Source: Mycobacterium sp. (lineage in GTDB: Bacteria > Actinomycetota > Actinomycetes > Mycobacteriales > Mycobacteriaceae). Taken from it: a stretch of DNA of 64,000 bases. The first letter of the stretch is position 1. The number at the start of each line of letters is the position of its first letter. The notes beneath the pieces were generated by a model. The model was given only the letters and a program-made list of their open reading frames with translations, did no database searches and was not told the origin of the DNA. The stretch lies in NCBI GenBank assembly GCA_003987775.1, contig RXJD01000065.1:62001-126000 (forward strand). Reading direction: 5' to 3'. Shown in pieces: positions 36,696-45,618 of the stretch. The translations under genes and the position numbers were made by a program.

Positions 36696-38831
36696 TCATT
36701 CATTTGTTATGGCTCGATCGGCCAATGCGCCGATGACGGGAGCCAGGAGCTGCGCGTACTCGGTCGTCACGTGGTTGTCGTCGCGGAACACGAGGGTGTT
36801 CCCGACGATCAGCGGGCAGCGCTCCGGGCTGCAGAACAGGTCGGTGAGGTCCGCGTAGGAGCCGCCGGCTGCGGTCGTCACTCGTTGTTCGGCGCCGATG
36901 CCGTCGCCGTTGACCGCCACCGCTCGCGCCGGTGCACAGGCGCCGGCGTCGTCCAGATGAGCGGACAGGCACGTCGGCGCTGACGATTGCGGGTCGGCGA
37001 CCGGGCCCAGCACCAGCACCCGCGATCCCATCCCGCGCAGCTGGGCCACCACTGTGGCCAGGGCCTTGATCCACGCCGGGTCGTAGGAGGCGAAGCTGAA
37101 GTCGGCGTGGTAGCGCCGGCTCATGCTCAGGATCACCAGCTGCGGCGGCTTGGCCGCCAGCCGGTTCACGATCTCTCCACGCCACTGCTCGCACTCGCTG
37201 TACTTGCGCCCCAGATAGGGACTGACGATTGGGATGTCCAGGAAGGGGCAGGTGACCTTGGCCATGGTCTCCAGACGCCAGTGCCGCTGCTCGGCGACCT
37301 GCTGGAGCGCCGGATCCCACATCGCCGCGTGCGAGTCGCCGATCAGCGCCACGGTGGTGGGGGTTGACCCGTCCCCGCTTAAGTCCCCTTTGACCGAAGC
37401 GCATTCGCTTTGTCCGACGTCACGCCAGGACCGCATGCAGCCGTTGACGAACACCGCGGCCTTGTCCGCCGGCGCCGCGGCCAGCGTCGGCGTGAGGTTG
37501 GACGGCACGGCGTGCTGTGCGGCAGCGACCGCGAGCATCTCGCGCGCCTGGGCGAATGCCTGCCGGACCGCCGCTTCCTGCGGAGCGACCTGTGGATCGG
37601 GAGCGGGTGGCAGCGCGACGATTCGGGCCTGCGGAGCGGCAACGCCGTGTCCCACCGGCGCCGGCACGGCGGTCAGCAAGACCGCGCACGCGCACACGGC
37701 GACTCCGCTGGCGGCACCGGCCACGGCCAGACTGGCCTTCGCCGAACGGCGCAACGCCGCGGCGAACCGGCCGGGATTCTCGACGGCGTGCATCGTGATC
37801 ACAGCCAGTCCGGCGGACACCGCTGTCGCAGCCAGCCTGCCCGGCAACCCGCCCGGATCACCCAGCAGGGGCGGCAGCAGCAGCAGGACCGGCCAGTGCC
37901 ACAGGTACCAGGAATAGGACACCCGGCCGATCGCCCGCATCACCGGCGGGCACAGCACCCGGCCGACGCCCAAACCGCCGGTGACGCACCCGGCGCCGAT
38001 CACCAGGGCGGTGCCCAGCACCGGCAGCAACGCCGAGGTGCCGGGGTAGGGCGTGTGGGGACCCAGCTGTGTACAGGTCAGCAGGATCAGCACCAGACCG
38101 CCCCAACCCGCCACGGTCGCGGGCAGCAGGGGCAGTCGCTTCCACTGGTTGATCGTCAGCGCAACCAGGCCACCGGCGGCCAGCTCCCAGGCCCGGGTGG
38201 GCAGCGAGAAGAACGCCCACGGGGGCGAGGTGCGGGTCCAGATCACCGCGGCCGCCAGCGATGCCGCGCCCACGAGCGTCAACGCCACCAGGTAAGGCGC
38301 ATGCCGCGGCATGCTGCCGCCGGCCATGCGGCGCGCCAGCCACGCCGTGGCGATGATCAATGCCGGCCACAACAGGTAGAACTGCTCCTCCACGCCCAGT
38401 GACCAGTAGTGCTGGAACGGTGAGGGAGGCAGGTCGGAAATCATGTAGTCGGTGCCCTGCGCGGCGAAGCGGTAATTGCCGACGTAGAGCATGCTGGCGA
38501 TGCCGTCGATGAACACCCGGCGGGCCTGCAACGGTGGCAGGACAGCCGCAGCGACGACGGCGGTCACTACGCCGACGGTGGCTGCCGCCGGTAGCAACCG
38601 TCGGGCGCGGGCGGCGTAAAAACGGCCCAGTGCAACGCTTTTGGTGGCCTGCACTTCCCGCCACAGCAATCCGGTGATCAGGAAGCCGGAGATGACGAAG
38701 AACACGTCCACGCCGATGTAGCCGCCGGCAATACCGGGGATTCCCGCGTGGTAGAGCACGACGGCGATCACGGCAACGGCGCGCAGACCCTCGATGTCCG
38801 GACGGAACGGGGCGCGGTCCTGCTGTTTCAC
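36696..38831 (-). CDS. OafA-like acyltransferase with fused SGNH domain
   Basis: 711 residues. N-terminal ~400: ten-span acyltransferase-3 domain with 'IEGLRAVAVIAVVLYHAG', 'GVDVFFVISGFLI' and 'HYWSLGVEEQFYLLWP'. Then a linker and an extracytoplasmic SGNH domain (about 470-711) with 'VALIGDSHAAMWDP' (Asp-Ser-His) and C-terminal 'FRDDNHVTTEYAQLL' giving the Asp-x-x-His. Enzymes of this build O-acylate surface polysaccharides or glycolipids. Similar to Rv1565c-type proteins, but not at this locus in M. tuberculosis. GTG start; three bases downstream of the Tat esterase gene, so an operon. Confidence 0.9.
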   Translation of the reverse strand: MKQQDRAPFRPDIEGLRAVAVIAVVLYHAGIPGIAGGYIGVDVFFVISGFLITGLLWREVQATKSVALGRFYAARARRLLPAAATVGVVTAVVAAAVLPPLQARRVFIDGIASMLYVGNYRFAAQGTDYMISDLPPSPFQHYWSLGVEEQFYLLWPALIIATAWLARRMAGGSMPRHAPYLVALTLVGAASLAAAVIWTRTSPPWAFFSLPTRAWELAAGGLVALTINQWKRLPLLPATVAGWGGLVLILLTCTQLGPHTPYPGTSALLPVLGTALVIGAGCVTGGLGVGRVLCPPVMRAIGRVSYSWYLWHWPVLLLLPPLLGDPGGLPGRLAATAVSAGLAVITMHAVENPGRFAAALRRSAKASLAVAGAASGVAVCACAVLLTAVPAPVGHGVAAPQARIVALPPAPDPQVAPQEAAVRQAFAQAREMLAVAAAQHAVPSNLTPTLAAAPADKAAVFVNGCMRSWRDVGQSECASVKGDLSGDGSTPTTVALIGDSHAAMWDPALQQVAEQRHWRLETMAKVTCPFLDIPIVSPYLGRKYSECEQWRGEIVNRLAAKPPQLVILSMSRRYHADFSFASYDPAWIKALATVVAQLRGMGSRVLVLGPVADPQSSAPTCLSAHLDDAGACAPARAVAVNGDGIGAEQRVTTAAGGSYADLTDLFCSPERCPLIVGNTLVFRDDNHVTTEYAQLLAPVIGALADRAITNE

Positions 38832-38834
38832 GGG

Positions 38835-39695
38835 TCAGGTCGCCATCCAGGCGAGTTCGGCGGGCAGCTGCGCCCGCCAGTAGTCGACGTCGTGGCCGCC
38901 AGGGGAGAAACTGCCGGCCGGCTTCTGCTTGAGCTGGCTCACGAACTGGCTCGAGGCGAAGAAGAAGCGGTCGCCGATGCCGCAGTCGACCCTGACGGGA
39001 ATCGAGTTGAGCACCGGCAGGCCGAATACGGTATTGCGGTTCCAGTCGTCGATGCTGTCGAATGCCCCTGGCGCGCTGCCGATATAGGACATGTAGAGCG
39101 CCGGGCTGATCGCGCAGATGCCCGCGGTGCGGGCCGGCCCCAGCCGCGCGCCCAGCAGCAGCGCGCCGTACCCGCCCATCGACCAGCCCAGGAAACCCAC
39201 CCGTGAGGTGTCCATGCCCATCGACGTAAGCATCGGCAGCAGCTCTTCGAGCACCATGGTGCCGGAGTCCTCACCGTTGACGCGCCGGTGCCAATAGCTG
39301 TTGGCCCCGCCGTCCACACCGACCACCGCGAACGGCGGCTTGCCCTCGCTGACCAGTTGTGCGAGCGCATCCTCTACGCCGCAGTCCAGCATCATGTTTG
39401 CGTCGCCGTCTTTGCCGTGCAGTGCGATCACCGGCCGCAGCATTTTGGTCTGTCCCGGCGGCATGGCGATGACCCAGTTGGTTGTGATGCCGCCGCGGGC
39501 GGCCGACACGAACGAGCCGGTGAGTTTGGTGGGCAGCGTCTTGCCTGCGGTGGGCGGGTCGAACGGCGCGGGCGCGGCGGGCGCGGCCAGCGTGGTGAGC
39601 GGATCGAGCAGCGCGCTCAGGGCCCAGGCGCCGGCCGCACCGGCGCCGGCGCCGGCACCCATGCGCAGCACCGAACGGCGGGTCAGGTCGGCCAC
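38835..39695 (-). CDS. Tat-exported alpha/beta-hydrolase (esterase family)
   Basis: 286 residues. N-terminal twin-arginine signal TRRSVLRMG followed by a long Gly/Ala-rich hydrophobic stretch; mature enzyme from about residue 40. Nucleophile elbow GWSMGGYGALLLG, early 'RPVIALHGKDGDANMMLDCG', and a C-terminal His in 'FSPGGHDVDYW'. Fits the esterase D/antigen-85-like putative esterase family. Substrate unknown. GTG 39695 chosen; TTG 39704 also possible. Similar to Rv0519c. Confidence 0.88.
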   Translation of the reverse strand: MADLTRRSVLRMGAGAGAGAAGAWALSALLDPLTTLAAPAAPAPFDPPTAGKTLPTKLTGSFVSAARGGITTNWVIAMPPGQTKMLRPVIALHGKDGDANMMLDCGVEDALAQLVSEGKPPFAVVGVDGGANSYWHRRVNGEDSGTMVLEELLPMLTSMGMDTSRVGFLGWSMGGYGALLLGARLGPARTAGICAISPALYMSYIGSAPGAFDSIDDWNRNTVFGLPVLNSIPVRVDCGIGDRFFFASSQFVSQLKQKPAGSFSPGGHDVDYWRAQLPAELAWMAT

Positions 39696-39807
39696 GGTGG
39701 TCAATCATGCCGCGCGTACCGGCATTTGACGCCCCTGCCACGCCGTATTGCAAGGCACTCGTAACGACGGCGTGATCCAGCGCCGCCGCAACTGCTAGCG
39801 TCCGGTG

Positions 39808-41202
39808 ATGGCGGACGACCGGCACGACGGGGACGACAGAGCCACGCTGAAGCAAGGACTTTCGCAGCGACAGCTCAGCATGATCGCCATCGGCGGGGTG
39901 ATCGGAGCCGGATTGTTCGTCGGCTCAGGGGTCGTGATCAAGGAGACCGGTCCGGCGGCGTTCCTGACCTACGCGATCTGCGGGCTGCTCATCGTCCTGG
40001 TGATGCGGATGCTGGGTGAGATGGCGGCGGCGAACCCGTCGACCGGGTCGTTCGCCGATTACGCCGCGACCGCGCTGGGCGGGTGGGCCGGATTCTCCGT
40101 CGGCTGGTTGTACTGGTACTTCTGGGTCATCGTCGTCGGATTCGAAGCGGTTGCCGGCGGCAAGGTGCTCAACTATTGGTTCCCGGCGCCGCTGTGGCTG
40201 TCCGCCTTGTGCCTGATGGTGCTGATGACCGCCACCAACCTGTTCTCGGTGTCGTCCTTCGGAGAGTTCGAATTCTGGTTCGCCGGAATCAAAGTCGCGA
40301 CGATCGTGATTTTCCTCGGGGTCGGGGCGGCCTTCGTTTTCGGGCTGCTGCCCAGCGGTCAGATGGATTTCTCCAACCTGACCTCCCATGGTGGTCTCTT
40401 CCCCAAGGGAGTCGCCGCGGTGTTCGCGGCCATTGTGGTGGTGATCTTCTCCATGGTCGGGGCCGAAGTCGTCACCATTGCCGCTGCCGAGAGCCGTGAT
40501 CCCGCGCGGGCGATCGCGCGGGCGACAAGGTCGGTGGTCGCCCGAATCGTCGTCTTCTTCGTCGGGTCGGTGCTGTTGCTGGTCATCATCATGCCGTGGG
40601 ACTCGGTCGAACTCGGCGCCTCGCCGTACGTCGCGGCGCTGCGGCGCATGGGGCTGCCCGGGGCCGACCAGATCATGAATGCGGTGGTGCTCACTGCGGT
40701 GCTGTCCTGTCTGAACTCGGGGCTGTACACCGCATCCCGGATGCTCTTCGTGCTTGCCGGGCGCAATGAAGCGCCGGCGCGGCTGGTCCGGCTCAGTAGT
40801 CGCGGTGTCCCGGCGACCGCGATCGTGTGTTCTTCGCTGGTCGGCTTTCTGTGTGTGTTGATGGCCTGGCTGTCACCGAACACGGTGTTTCTGTTCCTGC
40901 TCAACTCGTCCGGTGCCGTGATCCTGTTCGTCTACCTGCTCATCGCTCTCTCGCAGATCATCCTGCGGCGCAAAACTTCTCCGAAGGATCTGCGCGTCAA
41001 GATGTGGCTGTTCCCGGTGCTGTCCATCCTGACAGTGCTGGGAATCGTTGCGGTGCTTGTGCAGATGGCGTTCAACCCGGGCACGCGAAGCCAGCTCTGG
41101 CTGAGTCTGTTGTCCTGGGTCGTGGTGGCGGCGGTGTACTTCCTGACGCCGTATGTTCGACGTAATAATCTGACGCGCAATCGAATTGACGAACGGGGCT
41201 GA
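39808..41202 (+). CDS. gabP: Amino-acid permease (GabP-like)
   Basis: 464 residues with twelve predicted spans, APC superfamily, AAT family. Signatures: 'QLSMIAIGGVIGAGLFVGSG' (span 1), 'EMAAANPSTGSFADYA', 'WYWYFWVIVVGFEAVAGG'-like region and 'FSMVGAEVVTIAAAESRDP' (span 6). GABA or another amino acid may be the substrate; family members are too alike to decide. ATG 39808, with a GTG one codon earlier. Position matches Rv0522 gabP. Confidence 0.9.
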   Translation: MADDRHDGDDRATLKQGLSQRQLSMIAIGGVIGAGLFVGSGVVIKETGPAAFLTYAICGLLIVLVMRMLGEMAAANPSTGSFADYAATALGGWAGFSVGWLYWYFWVIVVGFEAVAGGKVLNYWFPAPLWLSALCLMVLMTATNLFSVSSFGEFEFWFAGIKVATIVIFLGVGAAFVFGLLPSGQMDFSNLTSHGGLFPKGVAAVFAAIVVVIFSMVGAEVVTIAAAESRDPARAIARATRSVVARIVVFFVGSVLLLVIIMPWDSVELGASPYVAALRRMGLPGADQIMNAVVLTAVLSCLNSGLYTASRMLFVLAGRNEAPARLVRLSSRGVPATAIVCSSLVGFLCVLMAWLSPNTVFLFLLNSSGAVILFVYLLIALSQIILRRKTSPKDLRVKMWLFPVLSILTVLGIVAVLVQMAFNPGTRSQLWLSLLSWVVVAAVYFLTPYVRRNNLTRNRIDERG

Positions 41203-41283
41203 TCCCGTCAGTGTGGGCCACCGTTGCAGGGGTAACCGGCCAGATCGGGTCGAGACTCATACGCAACAGCCCGGGCAGGCAAA

Positions 41284-41316
41284 CGCCCTTGTCAGCGGGG
41301 TCCGCTGACAAGGGCG
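41284..41316. terminator. Perfect 15-bp hairpin between convergent genes
   Basis: CGCCCTTGTCAGCGG and CCGCTGACAAGGGCG with a 3-base loop, between the permease gene and the WGxxGxxG gene. No T-run follows on the + strand; such I-shaped hairpins are accepted as mycobacterial terminators. On the reverse strand GTTT follows the stem. Confidence 0.75.
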
Positions 41317-41329
41317 CTTGATAAAGGCG

Positions 41330-41599
41330 TCAGGCCGGGGGCCGGGGGGTGGCGGTCGGCTGGATCGCGGCGTCGGTGGTGTTGCGACGCTTGAGCCCGG
41401 CGAGCCCGGCCAGACCCAGGAGGCCGGCGAGTCCCCACAGTCCGGTGTTGTCACTGTGCTGGTTGGTGTTGTCGGTGTCGGCCAGCGTGGTGGTCGTTGC
41501 GGAGGGAACGGGAGCCTGGTCGACGGCGGCATTTGCCACACCAGCTCCCCCGAACAGAAGTGCGGTTGCGGCGCAGCCGGCAGCAATCGTGTTACGCAT
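41330..41599 (-). CDS. Secreted WGxxGxxG-type small protein
   Basis: 89 residues. Signal peptide at 1-24 with a typical 'GVANA' cleavage site, a 25-residue polar Thr/Asp/Asn-rich mature part, then GLWGLAGLLGLAGLAGLKRR, which matches the WGxxGxxG C-terminal anchor-like motif known from Bacillus and cyanobacterial surface proteins, and a Pro/Thr tail. ATG 41599 has AAAGGAG at good spacing. Function unknown; the motif may hold it in the membrane or mark it for a sorting enzyme. The tail after the motif is longer than in classical examples. Confidence 0.75.
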   Translation of the reverse strand: MRNTIAAGCAATALLFGGAGVANAAVDQAPVPSATTTTLADTDNTNQHSDNTGLWGLAGLLGLAGLAGLKRRNTTDAAIQPTATPRPPA

Positions 41600-41860
41600 G
41601 TCATGTACTCCTTTCGGCCGCGAACGGCCGCAAGCGGATCCGAACCAGTTTGATCTAGTTCGTCTGTCGTCGGCGCGAAGTGGATGACTCCGGCGCCGCG
41701 GTGCACTGGTACCCCGGCAAGATCGGGTGAAACGTCGTCTCCGCGAAATCGACGAATAGCGAAAAATTCTGTTGCACAGCGAAATAGCGATACGGTGCAG
41801 ACGCCCGCGCGGCACAACGCACGCTGTTTCGCGCCGATCGCGGTGGGTACTTCCTAAGCC

Positions 41861-43390
41861 ATGGTGTCATTGTGGTTAGCTGACCGCGGCCAAAAACCGT
41901 GGGACGGCCGAACCTCCGAATCCGTCGGAGGATCCGCCGATGTGGTGGTTGTGGGAGCCGGGATCACCGGCTTGATTACAGCGGTGCTGCTGGCCCGTGC
42001 CGGCAAGGATGTGCTGGTACTAGAGGCGCGGTCAGTGGCCGCCGGAGCCAGCGGAAACACCACTGCCAAGATGAGCCTGCTGCAAAGCACACACCTGAGC
42101 AAAATCCTTGCGCGGCATGGCCGAAGCACCGCCAGGGCGTATGTCGAGGGCAATCGCGAAGGTATGGAATGGGTGCTGCACCACTGCGACACTCACAACA
42201 TTGATGTGCAACGGGAGGACGCGTACACCTACGCGCAATCGGCACGGGGTGTGCCGTCGGCGCGCGCGGAATGGCTCGCGTGCAGCGCTGTCGGGCTGCC
42301 CGTGACGTGGGACGACCGTGCGGAGGTTCCCTTTCCGTTTCACGGCGGCGTGCGACTGCCTGAGCAGGCGCAGTTCGATCCGGTCCCTTTCCTGGACAGT
42401 CTGGTCGTCGAACTGCTCGATCGCGGCGGACGGCTTGCCGAGGGTGCGCGGGTGCGCAAAGTGTCCAGCAGTGGTGATGGGCTCAGGCTGCACGTCAACA
42501 CCGGCGCAGGCGAACAGACCGCGGACGGCACCGAGGCGGACTCCGAGGTGTTCGCCCGGCAACTCGTGCTGGCAACCGGCATCCCGATTCTCGACCGGGG
42601 TGGTTACTTCGCCCGGCTGAAACCGAGCCGGTCCTACTGCATGGCTTACCGGGTGCCGGGTCCGATCACCCGGGCGATGATGATCTCGGCCGACTCGCCG
42701 ACCCGCTCCGTCCGCTATGCCCCGACCCCGGACGGGGAGGTGCTGATCGTCGGAGGCGCCGGACACCCGGTGGGACGCAAGAAAAGTCCTTCGGTGGCGC
42801 TCGCCGAACTCGACGGGTGGACCCGCGAACATTTCCCCGGAGCCGAGCAGACCCATTACTGGTCGGCGCAGGACTACACGCCGATCGATCAGCTGCCCTA
42901 CGTGGGACCGATTCTGCCGAACAACGAAAAGATATTCGTGGCAACCGGTTTCAACAAATGGGGGATGACCAACGGACCGGCGGCCGCGCTGGCGCTGTCT
43001 AGTCGCATTCTGGGCGGCCGGATGGACTGGGCAGGCGCATTTGCCAGCTGGAGTCCGCACGAATTGGCCGGAGTGACCACTGCTTTGAGCGCGAACCTTG
43101 AGGTGGGATTCAACCTGGCCCGAGGCTGGGTCACGCCGTCGACGCGAATCGGGCGATCCAGTCCCAAGTCCGGCGGGGTCGTCAGCGGGCCGCCCTGGAA
43201 CCTGCAGGCGCGGTGTGTGGTCGACGGTGTGGAGCACACGGTGTCTCCCGTTTGCACCCATCTCGGCGGGATCGTGAATTGGAACGATGCTGACCAGGCA
43301 TGGGAGTGCCCACTGCACGCGTCGCGGTTCGCGCCGGACGGCACCCTGCTCGAGGGCCCTGCCACAACGGACCTGACCAGGTCTAGGTGA
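41861..43390 (+). CDS. FAD-dependent oxidoreductase fused to a Rieske domain
   Basis: 509 residues. DAO-type FAD domain: 'VVVVGAGITGLITAVLLARAG', 'EARSVAAGASGNTTAKMSLLQ', 'ATGFNKWGMTNGPAAA'. A C-terminal Rieske [2Fe-2S] domain has Cys465-x-His467 and Cys483-x2-His486 (VCTHLGG and ECPLHASRF). A soluble enzyme that moves electrons from an amine or similar substrate via FAD to the cluster; substrate unknown. Single-gene unit, divergent from the WGxxGxxG gene. Confidence 0.9.
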   Translation: MVSLWLADRGQKPWDGRTSESVGGSADVVVVGAGITGLITAVLLARAGKDVLVLEARSVAAGASGNTTAKMSLLQSTHLSKILARHGRSTARAYVEGNREGMEWVLHHCDTHNIDVQREDAYTYAQSARGVPSARAEWLACSAVGLPVTWDDRAEVPFPFHGGVRLPEQAQFDPVPFLDSLVVELLDRGGRLAEGARVRKVSSSGDGLRLHVNTGAGEQTADGTEADSEVFARQLVLATGIPILDRGGYFARLKPSRSYCMAYRVPGPITRAMMISADSPTRSVRYAPTPDGEVLIVGGAGHPVGRKKSPSVALAELDGWTREHFPGAEQTHYWSAQDYTPIDQLPYVGPILPNNEKIFVATGFNKWGMTNGPAAALALSSRILGGRMDWAGAFASWSPHELAGVTTALSANLEVGFNLARGWVTPSTRIGRSSPKSGGVVSGPPWNLQARCVVDGVEHTVSPVCTHLGGIVNWNDADQAWECPLHASRFAPDGTLLEGPATTDLTRSR

Positions 43391-43510
43391 TCCAGCACCG
43401 GGGGCACACTGGCGTCGCGGCGCCCACCCAGCGCATCGGAACGCCAAGTGCCGCTGCGTATTGCGCGAAGTCAGTGTCCTCCCCGATCGCCGGGGGATTC
43501 CGGTGGAGGG

Positions 43511-43522
43511 CGGCCTAGGCCG
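43511..43522. other. 12-bp palindrome between convergent genes
   Basis: CGGCCTAGGCCG, five bases beyond the end of the PanE-like gene, in a 136-bp gap that holds nothing else recognisable. Confidence 0.4.
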
Positions 43523-43526
43523 TGAA

Positions 43527-44450
43527 TCACCCGGTGGCCCAACCCCGTTCGATCGTCTTGACCAGCGCGGTGAGGGTGGCGTTGACCGGGGCGTCGACCC
43601 CCACGCGTGCTCCCTGGCGAGGTACCGCTCCGTTGATGACGTCGATCTCGCTGACTCGGCGTGCTTCGTGATCCAGTAGCGCCGAGGGCTTCGCGTCCGG
43701 CATGCCGGCGCCGAAGGCGCGGACATGTTCGACGGGGTCGCTGACCTTGATGTCGATGTCCGAAGCGAAGGCCACCCGCCATGCCTCCTTGGCCGCGGCC
43801 CGGCTGACCGGGCCCATCTCCGGATCGTCCATCACCTGGCCGACCGTCATTCCGGTCAGCGCACACGGCGCGCTGTAGGCGACATTGCAGATCAGCTTTT
43901 CCCACTGCATTGCCGCGATGTCGGTGACTGCCGCGGCGTCGAATCCGGCATCGGCCCAGGCCTGTGCGATCGACTCGACCGTGGACGGTGGCAGCGAGGA
44001 ATAGGCTCCGAAACGCATGGCGCGCATGGCGTTATGGCGCACATGTCCGGGTGCCACCCGGGCGGCGCCGAACCCGCTGGCGATCCCGACGGCCAATCGC
44101 TGGTCGCCCACGATGTCGGCGACGGTGTCCGCTGAGCCCAGGCCGTTCTGAATGGTCAAAACCGACGTCTTGTCGCCCAGCATCGGAACGGCCTGCTGCG
44201 CGGCGGTCGCCACGTCAGCGGCCTTGACCGCCAGCACGATCAGGTCCATGGTCTCCGCCGGCGCGACGGTGTTAGCCCGCAGTTGCACCGTCTGGTCGTA
44301 ATCCGGCCCGGTGACCCGCAGGCCGTGCCGGGCGATCTGGTCGATGCCCGGTTGGTGCCGGTCGACGACCAGTACCTCGTTGCCCGCGGCGGCGAGTTTG
44401 GCGGCGTAGATGGAACCCATTGCACCGCAGCCGATTACCGCCACTTTCAT
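43527..44450 (-). CDS. 2-dehydropantoate 2-reductase family protein (PanE/ApbA-like)
   Basis: 307 residues. NADPH motif VIGCGAMGSIYAAKL at the N-terminus, 'VLAVKAADV', 'TIQNGLGSAD' and the catalytic-type Lys in 'QWEKLICNVAYSAPCAL'. True PanE makes pantoate for coenzyme A; the operon with an enolase-superfamily enzyme suggests a different 2-keto acid as substrate. ATG 44450; last gene of a leftward trio, 10 bp after the enolase gene. Confidence 0.85.
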   Translation of the reverse strand: MKVAVIGCGAMGSIYAAKLAAAGNEVLVVDRHQPGIDQIARHGLRVTGPDYDQTVQLRANTVAPAETMDLIVLAVKAADVATAAQQAVPMLGDKTSVLTIQNGLGSADTVADIVGDQRLAVGIASGFGAARVAPGHVRHNAMRAMRFGAYSSLPPSTVESIAQAWADAGFDAAAVTDIAAMQWEKLICNVAYSAPCALTGMTVGQVMDDPEMGPVSRAAAKEAWRVAFASDIDIKVSDPVEHVRAFGAGMPDAKPSALLDHEARRVSEIDVINGAVPRQGARVGVDAPVNATLTALVKTIERGWATG

Positions 44451-44460
44451 CGCTGTGCTC

Positions 44461-45618
44461 CTAAGCTGTCAGTTCGGCGATCGCCTCGGCCAGGCCGTGC
44501 TTGAGTTCCAGCCCGAAGCCCGGTGCCTGCGTCGGCGTGATCCTGCCGTCGCGCACCGCGCAGCCTTCTGAGTAGCCCCCGAACGGCTGGAAGACACCAG
44601 GGTAGGACTCGCAGCCACCCAAACCCAGTCCGGTGGCAATGTGCAGATTGATCAGGTGGCCGCCGTGTGGGTAGGCGAAGCGGCGGTCGAACCCGTGCGC
44701 TTCGAGTACCTCGAGCATCCGCGCGTACTCGGTCAGGCCATAGCTCAGCCCGGCATCCATCTGGAAGATGTCCCGGCCGGACCGCATGCCCCCATACCGG
44801 ACCAGGTTGACCACGTCGGGCACCGAGAACAGGTTCTCCCCGGTGGCGATCGCGCCGCCGTAACAGTCCGCCACCGCGCGGTTGAGCTCGAAATCCAGCG
44901 GATCGCCCGGCTCTTCGTACCAGCGCAACCGGTAGCCGGCCAGCGCCGCGGCCCACTCGGTGGCCGCCGACCGGTCGAACCGCCCATTCGCGTCCACCGC
45001 GACGCGGCCGCCGTCGCCGAGCACGTCGACGACGGTGTCCACCCGGGCCAGATCGTCGGCGAGTGGCGCGCCGCCGATCTTCATCTTCACCGCGTCATAC
45101 CCCTGGTCGAGGTAGGACCGCATCTCGTCGCGCAGGGCGTCCGGGCCGGCGCCCGGGTAGTAATAGCCCCCGGCGGCGTACACCGGAACCGACTTCTGTG
45201 GTTCGCGGCCGAAGCTGCGCGCCACCGTCACGCAGGCGGGTTCGTCGTCGAGTTTGGCGTTGAGGTCCCAGCACGCCAGTTCCAGGGCGGCGGCCGCGGC
45301 GGCGCGGTCACCGTGCCCACCCGGTTTCTCGTCGCGCAGCGCGCAGGCGAGCACCGCCGCCGGGTCGAGCCGTCCCGAGCCGTCCAGCAGCGTGTCCGGC
45401 GGTGCCGCAAGCACCCGCGGAATCATCCGGTCCCGCAGGATCCCACTCTGGGCGAATCTGCCGATCGAGTTGAACGCGACACCGACCACGCGTCTCCCGC
45501 CGTGGACGCCGATCAGCGCTACCAGCGAGACGGTGTGACCGGCAAAGTTGACCAGCGCGTTCGCCGGGCTGCCCTGCAGCGCGACGGCCCGCTCCCGGAT
45601 CTCGGTGAGTTGCGTCAC
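44461..45618 (-). CDS. Mandelate racemase/enolase superfamily enzyme
   Basis: 385 residues. N-terminal capping domain, then a TIM barrel with the MR-subgroup residues: Lys-x-Lys in AVKMKIGG, metal ligands Asp in 'VAVDANG', Glu in 'WYEEPGD' and Glu in 'IATGENLF', and the Asp/His dyad in 'FQMDAGLSYG' and 'YPHGGHLINLH'. Abstracts a proton alpha to a carboxylate; likely a sugar-acid dehydratase or racemase. GTG 45618 overlaps the upstream stop (GTGA). Absent from this locus in M. tuberculosis as I recall it. Confidence 0.88.
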   Translation of the reverse strand: MTQLTEIRERAVALQGSPANALVNFAGHTVSLVALIGVHGGRRVVGVAFNSIGRFAQSGILRDRMIPRVLAAPPDTLLDGSGRLDPAAVLACALRDEKPGGHGDRAAAAAALELACWDLNAKLDDEPACVTVARSFGREPQKSVPVYAAGGYYYPGAGPDALRDEMRSYLDQGYDAVKMKIGGAPLADDLARVDTVVDVLGDGGRVAVDANGRFDRSAATEWAAALAGYRLRWYEEPGDPLDFELNRAVADCYGGAIATGENLFSVPDVVNLVRYGGMRSGRDIFQMDAGLSYGLTEYARMLEVLEAHGFDRRFAYPHGGHLINLHIATGLGLGGCESYPGVFQPFGGYSEGCAVRDGRITPTQAPGFGLELKHGLAEAIAELTA

